Assembly (NCBI GenBank): GCA_021783275.1 | Contig: JAJXUA010000004.1 | Span: 1 to 52,134, forward strand | Reading direction: 5' to 3' | Origin: Pseudomonadota bacterium | Lineage (GTDB): Bacteria > Pseudomonadota > Gammaproteobacteria > Burkholderiales > Thiobacillaceae | Length of the DNA stretch: 52,134 nucleotides | Shown here: positions 26,015-33,550 of the stretch, in pieces | How positions within the stretch are numbered: the stretch's first letter is position 1 | Layout of the letters: the number at the start of each line of letters is the position of its first letter | Made by a program: the position numbers and the translations under genes | The notes under the pieces: model-generated | What the model was told of the DNA's origin: nothing | The model's database searches: none | Seen by the model: the letters and a program-made list of their open reading frames with translations, nothing else

Positions 26015-26698
26015 TCACGACGGTGACGCCAGTGTCGCCAGCAGCAGCTTCACCAGCCCCCATACCCCGAAACCCGCGACCGCGAGCCCGGCTGCACGCC
26101 GGAGCCAGACGTTCTGCATGAAGGGCTGAATCTGTCGGGCGAACAGGCCCATCCCCAGCAGATTGGGCAAAGTGCCCAGACCAAACGCCAGCATCAGTGC
26201 CGCGCCGGACGAAGCGCTGCCCGCCGCCAGCGCAGAAACCAGCACCGAATACACCAGCCCACACGGCAGCCAGCCCCATGCCATGCCGGCCAGCAGCGCG
26301 GTGGGCACGGTTCTCACCGGCAACAGTTTCTGGAACTGCGGGCGCAGATATTTCCACAGCACACCACCGGCGCGCTCGAACACCATCACCCAGCGATTGA
26401 GACCGGCAAGATACAGCCCCAGCAGAATCATGACGCCCTGTGCCAGCACATACAGCACGGTCTGCACCGGTGCAAAACCGGTCAGCTTCAGCGATGCGCC
26501 CAGCGTGCCTGCCAGCGCGCCAAACAGCGTGTACGACAGCACCCGCCCGAAGTTGTACCCGAGATGCAGGCGAAACGGCGGCACGCTGCCATCGGCGCGG
26601 AACGAAAACGCAGCGACGATGCCGCCGCACATGCCGACGCAGTGCACGCCGCCGAGCAGTCCGGCGAGCAGCGCGGCCAGTAACGAGAATTCGATCAC
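26015..26698 (-). CDS. TauE/SafE-like (DsbD-type) membrane protein
   Basis: 227-aa polytopic membrane protein with about six helices. Family signature GGVHCVGMCGG near the start and a second conserved cysteine block GWLPCGLVYS; the ending AVAGFGVWGLVKLLLA is typical. Relatives with the HCxGMCGG motif are annotated as sulfite exporter TauE/SafE or UreH-domain proteins and often sit near copper/cytochrome oxidase assembly genes, but nothing here confirms that. The best start is a GTG at 26698, overlapping the toxin stop (GTGA); an ATG at 26752 would put a basic tail inside the toxin gene. Translational coupling to a toxin-antitoxin pair is odd. Confidence 0.8.
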   Translation of the reverse strand: MIEFSLLAALLAGLLGGVHCVGMCGGIVAAFSFRADGSVPPFRLHLGYNFGRVLSYTLFGALAGTLGASLKLTGFAPVQTVLYVLAQGVMILLGLYLAGLNRWVMVFERAGGVLWKYLRPQFQKLLPVRTVPTALLAGMAWGWLPCGLVYSVLVSALAAGSASSGAALMLAFGLGTLPNLLGMGLFARQIQPFMQNVWLRRAAGLAVAGFGVWGLVKLLLATLASPS

Positions 26699-27006
26699 GG
26701 TTTGCGACGCGCGGCGAGTGTGCCGTGTATGGAACGGGAATTGCGCCGACAATCGAGCACTGCCAGTACCAGCGCGGTGTGGCCATCAAAATCGTAGTAG
26801 ATGGCAAAGGGGAAACGTCGCGCCAGGCTGCGGCTCAGGCCGGCTATGGGTTTGGGATGCATATCGGCATAGAGCGCGAGCGCATCGATATCAGCGATCA
26901 GGCTGTCAAGAAAGTAATGGCCTAATCCGGTTTCCTGCGATTCGTAGAACTCAAAGCCCAGCAGTAAATCCTGTTCGGCAGAAACGCCGATCCGAACTGC
27001 GTGCAT
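26695..27006 (-). CDS. RelE/ParE-type toxin
   Basis: 103-aa toxin of the RelE/ParE superfamily. It starts MHAVRIGVSAEQDLLLGFEFYESQETGLGHYFLDSL across residues 1-36, then has ARRFPFAIYYDFDGHTALVLAVLDCRRN, the standard beta-sheet end of ParE-like toxins. ParE members poison gyrase and RelE members cut ribosome-bound mRNA; the missing clear catalytic set favours ParE, but this is open. Seven bases after the antitoxin gene, in the usual antitoxin-first order. Confidence 0.82.
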   Translation of the reverse strand: MHAVRIGVSAEQDLLLGFEFYESQETGLGHYFLDSLIADIDALALYADMHPKPIAGLSRSLARRFPFAIYYDFDGHTALVLAVLDCRRNSRSIHGTLAARRKP

Positions 27007-27013
27007 GGGTGGG

Positions 27014-27229
27014 TTAGCGCTCGGTTTGCGTTTGCAATGCGCGTTTGGCCGTTTCCCAATCGCGGTGCTGTCCGTTGTCGCGTTCGGCAAGGCGGCGTTC
27101 GAGTACGCGTTGATGCCAGTCCGGGCTGAGATCGGCAGCTTCGTCGCGACATAGCGAGTCCCACAGCGATTCCATTGCGGCGAGGCGTTCGGCCAAGGGC
27201 AGTCGAGAGAGGGTATCGAGATCAGGCAT
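27014..27229 (-). CDS. Addiction module antitoxin (TIGR02574-like)
   Basis: 71-aa small acidic protein, MPDLDTLSRLPLAERLAAMESLWDSL followed by DLSPDWHQRVLERRLAER, the signature of the putative addiction-module component family that pairs with ParE-like toxins. It neutralises the downstream toxin. It lies 17 bp after the ampG stop on the same strand, so it may be read from the ampG promoter as well as its own. Confidence 0.83.
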   Translation of the reverse strand: MPDLDTLSRLPLAERLAAMESLWDSLCRDEAADLSPDWHQRVLERRLAERDNGQHRDWETAKRALQTQTER

Positions 27230-27246
27230 AGCGCTAGCCTAGCACA

Positions 27247-28605
27247 TCAATCCTGTCTTCGAACCCGCCCCGCCAGCCACACCAGCAGCAGCACCGGCAC
27301 GCCAATCATCGCCGTGCCGGTAAAGAAATTCGCCCAGCCATACGCATCGACAAACTCGCCGGAAAACCCGGCAATGAACTTGGGCAGCAGCAGCATCACC
27401 GAGGTAAACAGCGCGTACTGCGTGGCCGAATACGCCTGGTTCACCAGCCCGGACAGGTAGGCGACGAACGCCGATGAGGCAATCCCCGCCGATAAATTGT
27501 CCGCCGACACGGTGAACACCAGCGCGGAGACATCGTGTCCGCGCCCGGCCAGCCAGACGAACAGCAGATTGGTCGCGGCCGACAGCAGCGCGCCGAGAAA
27601 CAGTGTGCGCATCACGCCGATGCGCATCGTCAAGAGGCCACCAAGCCCCGCGCCGACGATGGTCATGATCACGCCGTAGACCTTGGACACGCTCGCGACT
27701 TCGTCCTTGGTGAAGCCGAGTTCCTGATAGAACGGATTGCTCATCACGCCCATCACCACGTCCGAAATGCGGTAGACCGCGATCAGCGCCAGAATCAACA
27801 GCGCCTGCGATTTGTTGCGCGCGACGAAGTCGATAAACGGCGACAGCACCGCACTGTAGAACCACGCCGCCGCGTGCAGCAGGCCGCCCGACAAACCCAA
27901 CGCGGCGAAGCGTTCGCGCGCGTGCAGTTCGCGTTCGCTGGTTTCGCGAGAAATCGCGTGCGCGGGTTCGCGGATGATCAGCGTGGTCAACATGCCGACG
28001 ACCATCAGCGCCGCCATCACCGTATACGCCACCTGCCAGGGGCGGAAATCGTAGGTCGCTTCGGACGGATCGACACTCGCCGCGATCCACAGCGCGCCCG
28101 CACCCGCGGTAATCATCGCGATGCGGTAGCCCGCCTGATACGTCGCCGCCATCGCGCCCTGTTTTTCGGTTTCCACCGCTTCGATACGGTAGGCGTCGAG
28201 CGCGATATCCTGCGTCGCCGACGCAAACGCCACCGCCAGCGCGAAATACACCGTGTGCGCCAAGTTCAGCACCGGGTCGGTATTCGCCATCCCCAGCAGC
28301 GCAGCGGCGATGCACACCTGGGATAACAGCAGCCACGCACGCCGCTTGCCCAGCCAGTTGGTCAGAAACGGCAATGGCAGCCGATCCACCAGCGGCGACC
28401 ACAAAAACTTGAAGCCGTACGCCAGCCCCACCCAAGACAAGTGCCCAATCGTCGCGCGCGCAATGCCGGCTTCGGATAGCCAGAACGACAGCGTGCCCAG
28501 CACCAGCAGCAGCGGCAACCCGGCGGAAAAGCCGAGGAACAGCATGCCGACGACGCGGGGGTGGGTATAGACCTTGAGGGCGGCAAGCCAGGGGTGGTTG
28601 GTCAT
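27247..28605 (-). CDS. ampG: AmpG family muropeptide permease (MFS)
   Basis: 452-aa major facilitator protein with 12 to 14 predicted helices. AmpG hallmarks: VVGMLFLGFSAGLPLLLV near the start, GLAYGFKFLWSPLVDRLPLP, GKRRAWLL, and SATQDIALDAYRIEAV in helix 4-5. It imports anhydromuropeptides for cell-wall recycling and, where ampC exists, beta-lactamase induction. It is the first gene of a minus-strand run that continues into the toxin-antitoxin pair and the TauE/SafE-like gene. Confidence 0.92.
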   Translation of the reverse strand: MTNHPWLAALKVYTHPRVVGMLFLGFSAGLPLLLVLGTLSFWLSEAGIARATIGHLSWVGLAYGFKFLWSPLVDRLPLPFLTNWLGKRRAWLLLSQVCIAAALLGMANTDPVLNLAHTVYFALAVAFASATQDIALDAYRIEAVETEKQGAMAATYQAGYRIAMITAGAGALWIAASVDPSEATYDFRPWQVAYTVMAALMVVGMLTTLIIREPAHAISRETSERELHARERFAALGLSGGLLHAAAWFYSAVLSPFIDFVARNKSQALLILALIAVYRISDVVMGVMSNPFYQELGFTKDEVASVSKVYGVIMTIVGAGLGGLLTMRIGVMRTLFLGALLSAATNLLFVWLAGRGHDVSALVFTVSADNLSAGIASSAFVAYLSGLVNQAYSATQYALFTSVMLLLPKFIAGFSGEFVDAYGWANFFTGTAMIGVPVLLLVWLAGRVRRQD

Positions 28606-28634
28606 ATGGGGTCGTCCAAATGTGGGGCGTGTCT

Positions 28635-28673
28635 GTTTGCCTTAACTAAACAGCCTGTTTAGTTAAGGCAAAC
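28635..28673. repeat. Perfect 18-bp inverted repeat with 3-nt loop
   Basis: GTTTGCCTTAACTAAACA and its exact complement TGTTTAGTTAAGGCAAAC are separated by GCC. It starts 10 bp after the fic stop and 30 bp before the ampG start. In fic mRNA it makes a strong hairpin without a U-tract. It could be a terminator, an RNA-stability element or an operator for ampG. Confidence 0.75.
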
Positions 28674-28682
28674 TGATTTAAG

Positions 28683-29816
28683 TTAACTAACGAACAGGCT
28701 AAGGTAACGATCAAATGTAAAGACCCTTCCGCGTTGCTGCCCCGTAATTTCGGTGACTACCCCCAGATTTTCCATGTCCCGGATAAGTGCGTTAGCTGTT
28801 GGCGTGCTGACAGACAGCGCCACTTCGACATCCGCTGCTGACACCATAGGCTTGCGGTAAAGCAGATTGAGCATCAGCCTTGCATTAGGTGCGCGTTTCC
28901 CCAGTGACAGGACAGCGTGTTCGACTTCCGTGCGCAAAAGCAGAATCTTCCGGAACACGTCACGGCCTTTTGTTGCGGTTTCCGCAACGCCGCTGAGAAA
29001 AAATCGAACCCAATGAATCAGATCATTCGAAACCCGCACGCGCATCAGCGCATCGTAATAGCTTGCGCGATTGCGCTCAAAGTAGTCCGAAAGATAAAGC
29101 GAAGGTTTGGCCAGCAAACCGTGATTGACTAGATAGAGTGGAATCAGCAGCCGCCCGATACGTCCGTTACCATCCAGAAACGGGTGGATGGTTTCAAACT
29201 GGTAATGGCTGATGGCCACTCGAATCAGATGTGGAACCGCCACATTTTCGTTATGCCAGAACTTCTCCAGTTCGCTCATCAGTTCGGGCACTTCATCGGG
29301 GTGCGGCGGAATGAAAACTGCATCCGCCAGACTCGCACCACCGATCCAGTTCTGGCTAGCGCGAAACTCCCCTGGTTGTTTGTGTTCACCACGCACCCCT
29401 CGCATCAGGATTTCATGCGTGTGCTTGAGCAGGCGGTTGGATAGCGGCAGCGTGGCCAATTCCTCAATCGCCACATTGACCGCATCGATGTAATTGCGCA
29501 CTTCGCGCCAGTCGTTGCGCTTCTCCGGTTGAATCTGTTCTTCAGGGAGAAGCGCCTCGTCAATGCCCGTTTGCGTACCCTCGATACGGCTGGAAGTTTG
29601 CGCTTCCTTGACCACGTGCATCTCAATGAAGAGATCGATGTCAGGGACGATCAGCGAAAATGCGTTCAGCTCACCCAGTGCCCGATTGGCATCTTCCAAT
29701 AGTGTGTTGATCGCAGGGTCTTCCCATGTCCAGACATGATTCACGGGAGAGGGCGAAAAACTCTTGTATTGGTACTGCGGGTGCCAAGTGCCGGCCTTGA
29801 ACTGTTCGAATTTCAT
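28683..29816 (-). CDS. Class II Fic family AMP-transferase
   Basis: 377-aa Fic protein. The catalytic motif HPFLDGNGRIGR is intact at 211-222. The inhibitory helix motif (S/T)xxxE(G/N) reads SSRIEG at 75-80, upstream of the Fic core, making it a class II enzyme with its own auto-inhibition. An N-terminal Fic_N-type region (WTWEDPAINTLLEDANRALGEL) comes first and a C-terminal winged helix (about 320-377, YRKPMVSAADVEVALSVSTPTANALI in two parts) suggests DNA binding. Start at 29816 (MKFEQFKAGTW) has AGG nine bases upstream and lies 14 bp after the restriction gene. Last gene of the defence operon; its base composition looks less GC-rich than its surroundings. Target unknown. Confidence 0.92.
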   Translation of the reverse strand: MKFEQFKAGTWHPQYQYKSFSPSPVNHVWTWEDPAINTLLEDANRALGELNAFSLIVPDIDLFIEMHVVKEAQTSSRIEGTQTGIDEALLPEEQIQPEKRNDWREVRNYIDAVNVAIEELATLPLSNRLLKHTHEILMRGVRGEHKQPGEFRASQNWIGGASLADAVFIPPHPDEVPELMSELEKFWHNENVAVPHLIRVAISHYQFETIHPFLDGNGRIGRLLIPLYLVNHGLLAKPSLYLSDYFERNRASYYDALMRVRVSNDLIHWVRFFLSGVAETATKGRDVFRKILLLRTEVEHAVLSLGKRAPNARLMLNLLYRKPMVSAADVEVALSVSTPTANALIRDMENLGVVTEITGQQRGRVFTFDRYLSLFVS

Positions 29817-29829
29817 TTCATTGTGCCTT

Positions 29830-32800
29830 TTAGGTTTTCTTCCCAACCTTTGTCTGGCTGTCCAAACTGCGTTGCAGATTCAGCGCCAGCAGCCGCCTGA
29901 GGATTTCCTCGTCGGGCATTTCGGGCGTGTAGTCAGGCCAACCGTAAGCGTCTGCCACGGCGGTGTCGAGATCGCGATGGGCATGGTCGAGCCAGGCGGG
30001 GCGGGCGTTGTAGAGATTGGTGAGCGTGCGCTTTTTCAGCTCGGCTTCGTGGCCGGACTTGGCGACGGGGCGGAGCGGAAAGCCAGCCGCTGCTTCCTCG
30101 GGCGTGCGCACCCAGTCCGTCCACTCGGGCGGGTTGAGCCAGGCTTCGCGCAGAGTGTTCAGTTGCTTGGCGGCGGTGGCGATGGCCTCGGCCTGTGGGC
30201 CGGTTGGCGTGTCGCGCGGCCCTTCGACGCGGCTCAGGGCAGGCTCCGTGCCAGCGGGGAAGGGGAAGGTTTCGAAGGTGGTGGTGGGGGTGTAGCGCGG
30301 GCGGTCTTCAAGCGAAGTGCCCATGCGCAGCGACCACAGTTCGTGGAAGCGCGAATGCAGAATGCCGAAGGTGGTGTCGTCGGCGCGGGCGATGACGATG
30401 AGCATTTTGTCGGGCAGGACATGTGCGTCGATCCAGACAAATATTCGGTGTTTGGAGACGTGAGGCGTGGCGATGTAGCGAGGCAGGCCATTTAAAGTTG
30501 TTCGCATGGCAGGCTGGGGATCACCGTGTCGCCACCAATATTTGGCACGAGTCGCTCTTGGATTTGTAATACGTTCCGGTTTGACATGCTCAAGCACATA
30601 GGCAAACGGCGTTTCATAGAGTGCGGCTTCCGCTTCATTCAAGCGCGTGCCAAAGTCGATAATCCAGCCGTCGCGCGGTCGGCGCGCGATATCAAGACCG
30701 TTCCAGCTGGGTTTCAACACCTCGAAATTGGGTTTGCCATTGGGGTTCGGCATCCCGAGCCATTGCCGGGCCAGTTCGCCGGGGATATCGAAAGCGCCAA
30801 TTTTTTGCGAGCCCTGGAAAGACACACTAGCGTTCTCAGCCAAGGATTTTGCCAGTGTCAGATCCAGTGATTGCCCGATCACCCGTGTCAAAGGCTCATC
30901 CACGGAATCTTCAACCGATATGTGAATACCACCGCTCAAGTCGGCGTAAATTTCATCCACTACAAGCCCATCCAGCCGCACGTCCTTGCCATCGCCAAAA
31001 CACACCAGCGACACCCGCACGGCCGCACCGTTGTTGATCCAGGCTTCGTCACTCCAGGCTTCGAAGATGGGCGCGACGGCGATGATGCGCTCCAGCACTT
31101 TACGGTTGCTGCCGCCGCGAATCGAGTTGGTGGCAACCAGCCCAACGCGCTGGCATTTCCCCGTTTCGATCTGAGCACGGGCTTTTTCGAACCAGTACGT
31201 CACCAAGTCGGCGCCGCCGGGCACGCGATCCTTGTATATGAGGTTGAGCGCCTTGAAGTATTCGTCACCGAGTTCGCCGCGTTTCTTGCTGCCGCCGAGA
31301 AAGGGCGGATTGCCGACGATGACGTCGGCGGCGGGCCAGTCGGGTTCGGAAATCCCCCTCAATCCCCCTTTTTCAAAGGGGGAGGCCGCCGCAGGTGAGG
31401 GTGTTTGCGCTACGCCGTCCGTCCCCCCCTTTGTAAAAGGGGGGCCAGGGGGGATTGGGGTTTGGATTTGCAGCACGGCGTCCCGGTTTTCGATGTGATC
31501 CAGCGGGCGCAGGATCGGATCGCGGCGAATTTCGTAACCGTGGGCGAGCATCCATTGAATTTCGCCGATCCACACCGTGACGCGGGCGAGTTCGGCGGCG
31601 TAGGGGTTGAGTTCGATGCCGAGGACGTTGGCGGGGCTGGTTTCGATGACGAGTTCGCGGTGCAGGCCCAGCGCTTCGGCATCGAGGTTGGCGCGGTGTT
31701 CGATGTCCTTGAGTGTTTTCAGCGCGAGGTAGAGGAAGTTGCCGCTGCCGCAGGCGGGGTCGAGGACGCGGAAATTCTTCAGCCGTTCGAGGAAGGCGTT
31801 GAACAGGCGCTGGCCTTCGAGGCGTGCCTCGTTGGGCCGGTATTCGTCCTTTTTCTTGCCCTTGAGATAGCCAAACTGCGGTGCGAGCCCTTCGATCTGG
31901 GTGCGGATGGCGTGCCATTCGTCGAGCAGCGGCGCTTCGACGACGGGGCGTACGAGCTTGAGGATGGTGGCGGGATCGGTGTAGTGCGCGCCGAGCTGGC
32001 TGCGCATATCCGGATTGAGGCCGCGCTCGAACAGCGTGCCGAGGATGGCCGGTTCAATGTCGCTCCAGCTCATGCGCGCGGCGTCGAGCAGTTGCACCAC
32101 GTCTGCGGTGGTCAGTGCGGGAACGGCGATCTGCTCGAACAGGCCGCCGTTGAAATACGGGATGGTTTCGAGCACGAAGTCGCCGCCGCGCCGCATGGCG
32201 GCAAAAAGTTCGGCCAGTCGCGTCTGCGCCTTTGCGCCGTCCGGGTTGCTCTTGTCGAGCACGGTTTCGAACAGCTTCTGCGGCAGCAGCCGGGTGTCTT
32301 CAGCAAACATGCAGAATACGCACTGGATGAGGAAGTGCGCGGTGGCAAGCGGGTCGCCGCCGCGTGCATTCAGGCGTTCGGCGAGTGCGCCCATCTTGCG
32401 CGCGGCGGCTTCGGTGACGGCATACGTGGTGAGCGCGGGTTTGAAACGCTCGGGCGTGTCGAACAGCCAGCGCAACTTTTGCAGGGATTCGGGCCGGCCG
32501 ATTTCCTCCAGCAGGATGGTATGGACTTCGCTCGGAGTGCCGGTGAAATGCGTGTGAATCTCGATGCGCTTGCGGTCGCTGACGACGAGCAACGGCGGGC
32601 TGTCGAGCGAAAGTGTGTACACCATCAGCTGCTTGAGCGCTGCGCCGAGGTCGCCGTCGGGTCGTTTGTATTCCCATGCGAAGCAGCCGCGCTTCCACAC
32701 GTCGGCCCAACCCTGACGGGCGCTGCCGGTTTTGGTGAGGCCACGTTCGTACTGGTATTCACCTTCGACGCGCGGTGGTTCGACTTCCAGCAGCGCACAC

Positions 32801-32883
32801 AGATCTTCGAAATGCGGCTGTGCGCCGGCGCGTTCGGTGAGCGGGTTATCGCGCCACTTGGCGATGAAGGCTTGCGGGGTCAT
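29830..32883 (-). CDS. MmeI-like type IIL restriction-modification enzyme
   Basis: 1017-aa single-chain restriction and adenine-methyltransferase enzyme. The nuclease site D61-x9-E71-Y-K73 (in GWADVWKRGCFAWEYK) matches the D-x9-ExK pattern of MmeI. A helical linker follows, then methyltransferase motif I DPACGSGNF (375-383), GIELNPYAAELA (422-433), and catalytic motif IV NPPF (525-528). The C-terminal third should hold the target-recognition domain. Residues about 475-513, just before motif IV, are translated from a palindromic dispersed repeat (PPFTKGG...SPFEKGGLRG), and residues about 880-888 (PALSRVEG) from another. Both keep the frame open. It starts at an ATGA overlap with hepT. Activity cannot be assumed, given the insert beside the catalytic site. 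Confidence 0.92.
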   Translation of the reverse strand: MTPQAFIAKWRDNPLTERAGAQPHFEDLCALLEVEPPRVEGEYQYERGLTKTGSARQGWADVWKRGCFAWEYKRPDGDLGAALKQLMVYTLSLDSPPLLVVSDRKRIEIHTHFTGTPSEVHTILLEEIGRPESLQKLRWLFDTPERFKPALTTYAVTEAAARKMGALAERLNARGGDPLATAHFLIQCVFCMFAEDTRLLPQKLFETVLDKSNPDGAKAQTRLAELFAAMRRGGDFVLETIPYFNGGLFEQIAVPALTTADVVQLLDAARMSWSDIEPAILGTLFERGLNPDMRSQLGAHYTDPATILKLVRPVVEAPLLDEWHAIRTQIEGLAPQFGYLKGKKKDEYRPNEARLEGQRLFNAFLERLKNFRVLDPACGSGNFLYLALKTLKDIEHRANLDAEALGLHRELVIETSPANVLGIELNPYAAELARVTVWIGEIQWMLAHGYEIRRDPILRPLDHIENRDAVLQIQTPIPPGPPFTKGGTDGVAQTPSPAAASPFEKGGLRGISEPDWPAADVIVGNPPFLGGSKKRGELGDEYFKALNLIYKDRVPGGADLVTYWFEKARAQIETGKCQRVGLVATNSIRGGSNRKVLERIIAVAPIFEAWSDEAWINNGAAVRVSLVCFGDGKDVRLDGLVVDEIYADLSGGIHISVEDSVDEPLTRVIGQSLDLTLAKSLAENASVSFQGSQKIGAFDIPGELARQWLGMPNPNGKPNFEVLKPSWNGLDIARRPRDGWIIDFGTRLNEAEAALYETPFAYVLEHVKPERITNPRATRAKYWWRHGDPQPAMRTTLNGLPRYIATPHVSKHRIFVWIDAHVLPDKMLIVIARADDTTFGILHSRFHELWSLRMGTSLEDRPRYTPTTTFETFPFPAGTEPALSRVEGPRDTPTGPQAEAIATAAKQLNTLREAWLNPPEWTDWVRTPEEAAAGFPLRPVAKSGHEAELKKRTLTNLYNARPAWLDHAHRDLDTAVADAYGWPDYTPEMPDEEILRRLLALNLQRSLDSQTKVGKKT
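30220..30244. repeat. In-frame copy of the TTCGAC..GGCTCAGG repeat inside the type IIL gene
   Basis: CCCTTCGACGCGGCTCAGGG continues into CAGGC. On the coding strand it translates as PALSRVEG, a peptide that marks this repeat when it lands in genes. It is related to the intergenic repeats near 2045 and 3717. Confidence 0.6.
31351..31456. repeat. MITE-like palindromic repeat inserted in frame in the type IIL gene
   Basis: About 106 bp with terminal inverted repeats of roughly 33 bp. The left end reads AATCCCCCTCAATCCCCC then TTTTTCAAAGGGGG; the right end, reverse-complemented, reads AATCCCCCCTGGCCCCCC then TTTTACAAAGGGGGG. The centre is unpaired. It encodes PPFTKGG and PFEKGGLRG on the coding strand and no stop in the frame used. 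Confidence 0.8.
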
Positions 32884-33248
32884 GCCGCCGGATCGATGAT
32901 TTGACCCGCATCCGCCGCAGTCTTGAGAGCATGCAGGTTGTGGAGCAGGGCGGGGATGTCTGTTTGGATGATGCTCCAGAGCGTGTCGTTGTCGATGCCG
33001 AGATAGCCATGAATCAACCGGTTGCGCGTGGCTACGATACGGCGCCAGTCGATGTGGCTGGCGAATTGCCGCACATGCTCGGGAATGTGGGTGGCCGCTT
33101 CGCCAATGAGTTCGAGATTACGTACGGTGGCGTCGTAGTTGAGGCCGCTTTGCTCGAAACGGCTTTGTTCCATTTCTTGGGTATAGGTCAGTACCTTTTC
33201 CGCGAAGTCGATCATGTCGCTCACGTAAAAGCGCCATTCACGCGACAC
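32880..33248 (-). CDS. hepT: HepT-like HEPN RNase toxin
   Basis: 122-aa HEPN protein. The active-site and modification motif RX4HXY is complete: R75-NRLI-H80-G-Y82. In characterised pairs, R and H cut RNA and the tyrosine is AMPylated by MntA to silence the toxin. ATVRNLELIGEAATHIPE in the middle is also typical. It starts at a GTG (33248, VSREWRFYVSDMIDF), overlapping mntA by 11 bp; no ATG fits the family's start. Its TGA overlaps the ATG of the restriction enzyme gene (ATGA), so toxin and restriction enzyme are translationally coupled. Confidence 0.9.
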   Translation of the reverse strand: MSREWRFYVSDMIDFAEKVLTYTQEMEQSRFEQSGLNYDATVRNLELIGEAATHIPEHVRQFASHIDWRRIVATRNRLIHGYLGIDNDTLWSIIQTDIPALLHNLHALKTAADAGQIIDPAA

Positions 33249-33531
33249 GGATAGCCTCTTTCTCGATATAGGGACGCAGCTCCGGGCGCAGCGCCTTGTC
33301 GGTGACGAGGTCGACCGGGCAGCCAAACAGATCTTCCAGATAAAACTGCAAACCGAAATAGCGGTCGGAGGTGGCCGGGCCGTCGAATTCGACCAGCACG
33401 TCGACATCGCTGTTGTCGCGCGCTTCATCGCGTACGGTCGAACCGAAAAGCGACAGATGCCGCACGCCAAAGCGTTGGCAAATGGTCTCCTTGTGATCTT
33501 GCAGCAGGCGCAGCGCGCTTGATTTATTCAT
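33238..33531 (-). CDS. mntA: MntA-like minimal nucleotidyltransferase antitoxin
   Basis: 97-aa minimal nucleotidyltransferase. The catalytic motif GSX10DXD is exact: G30-S31 then D42-V-D44 (LFGSTVRDEARDNSDVDVLV). In known MntA-HepT systems it adds AMP units to HepT and so acts as antitoxin. Start at 33531 (MNKSSALRLLQDHKE); the frame to 33576 would overlap xth. It lies 19 bp after the xth stop on the same strand, so it may be transcribed from the xth promoter. First gene of the defence operon. Confidence 0.9.
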   Translation of the reverse strand: MNKSSALRLLQDHKETICQRFGVRHLSLFGSTVRDEARDNSDVDVLVEFDGPATSDRYFGLQFYLEDLFGCPVDLVTDKALRPELRPYIEKEAIRVA

Positions 33532-33550
33532 CGCGGACTCAATGGGGGAC

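Noticed and set aside
27239-28435. A 398-codon minus-strand frame overlapping ampG in another frame
   Set aside because: Same strand, shifted frame of ampG; glycine/arginine-rich with no membrane segments, so a shadow of a clear MFS gene.
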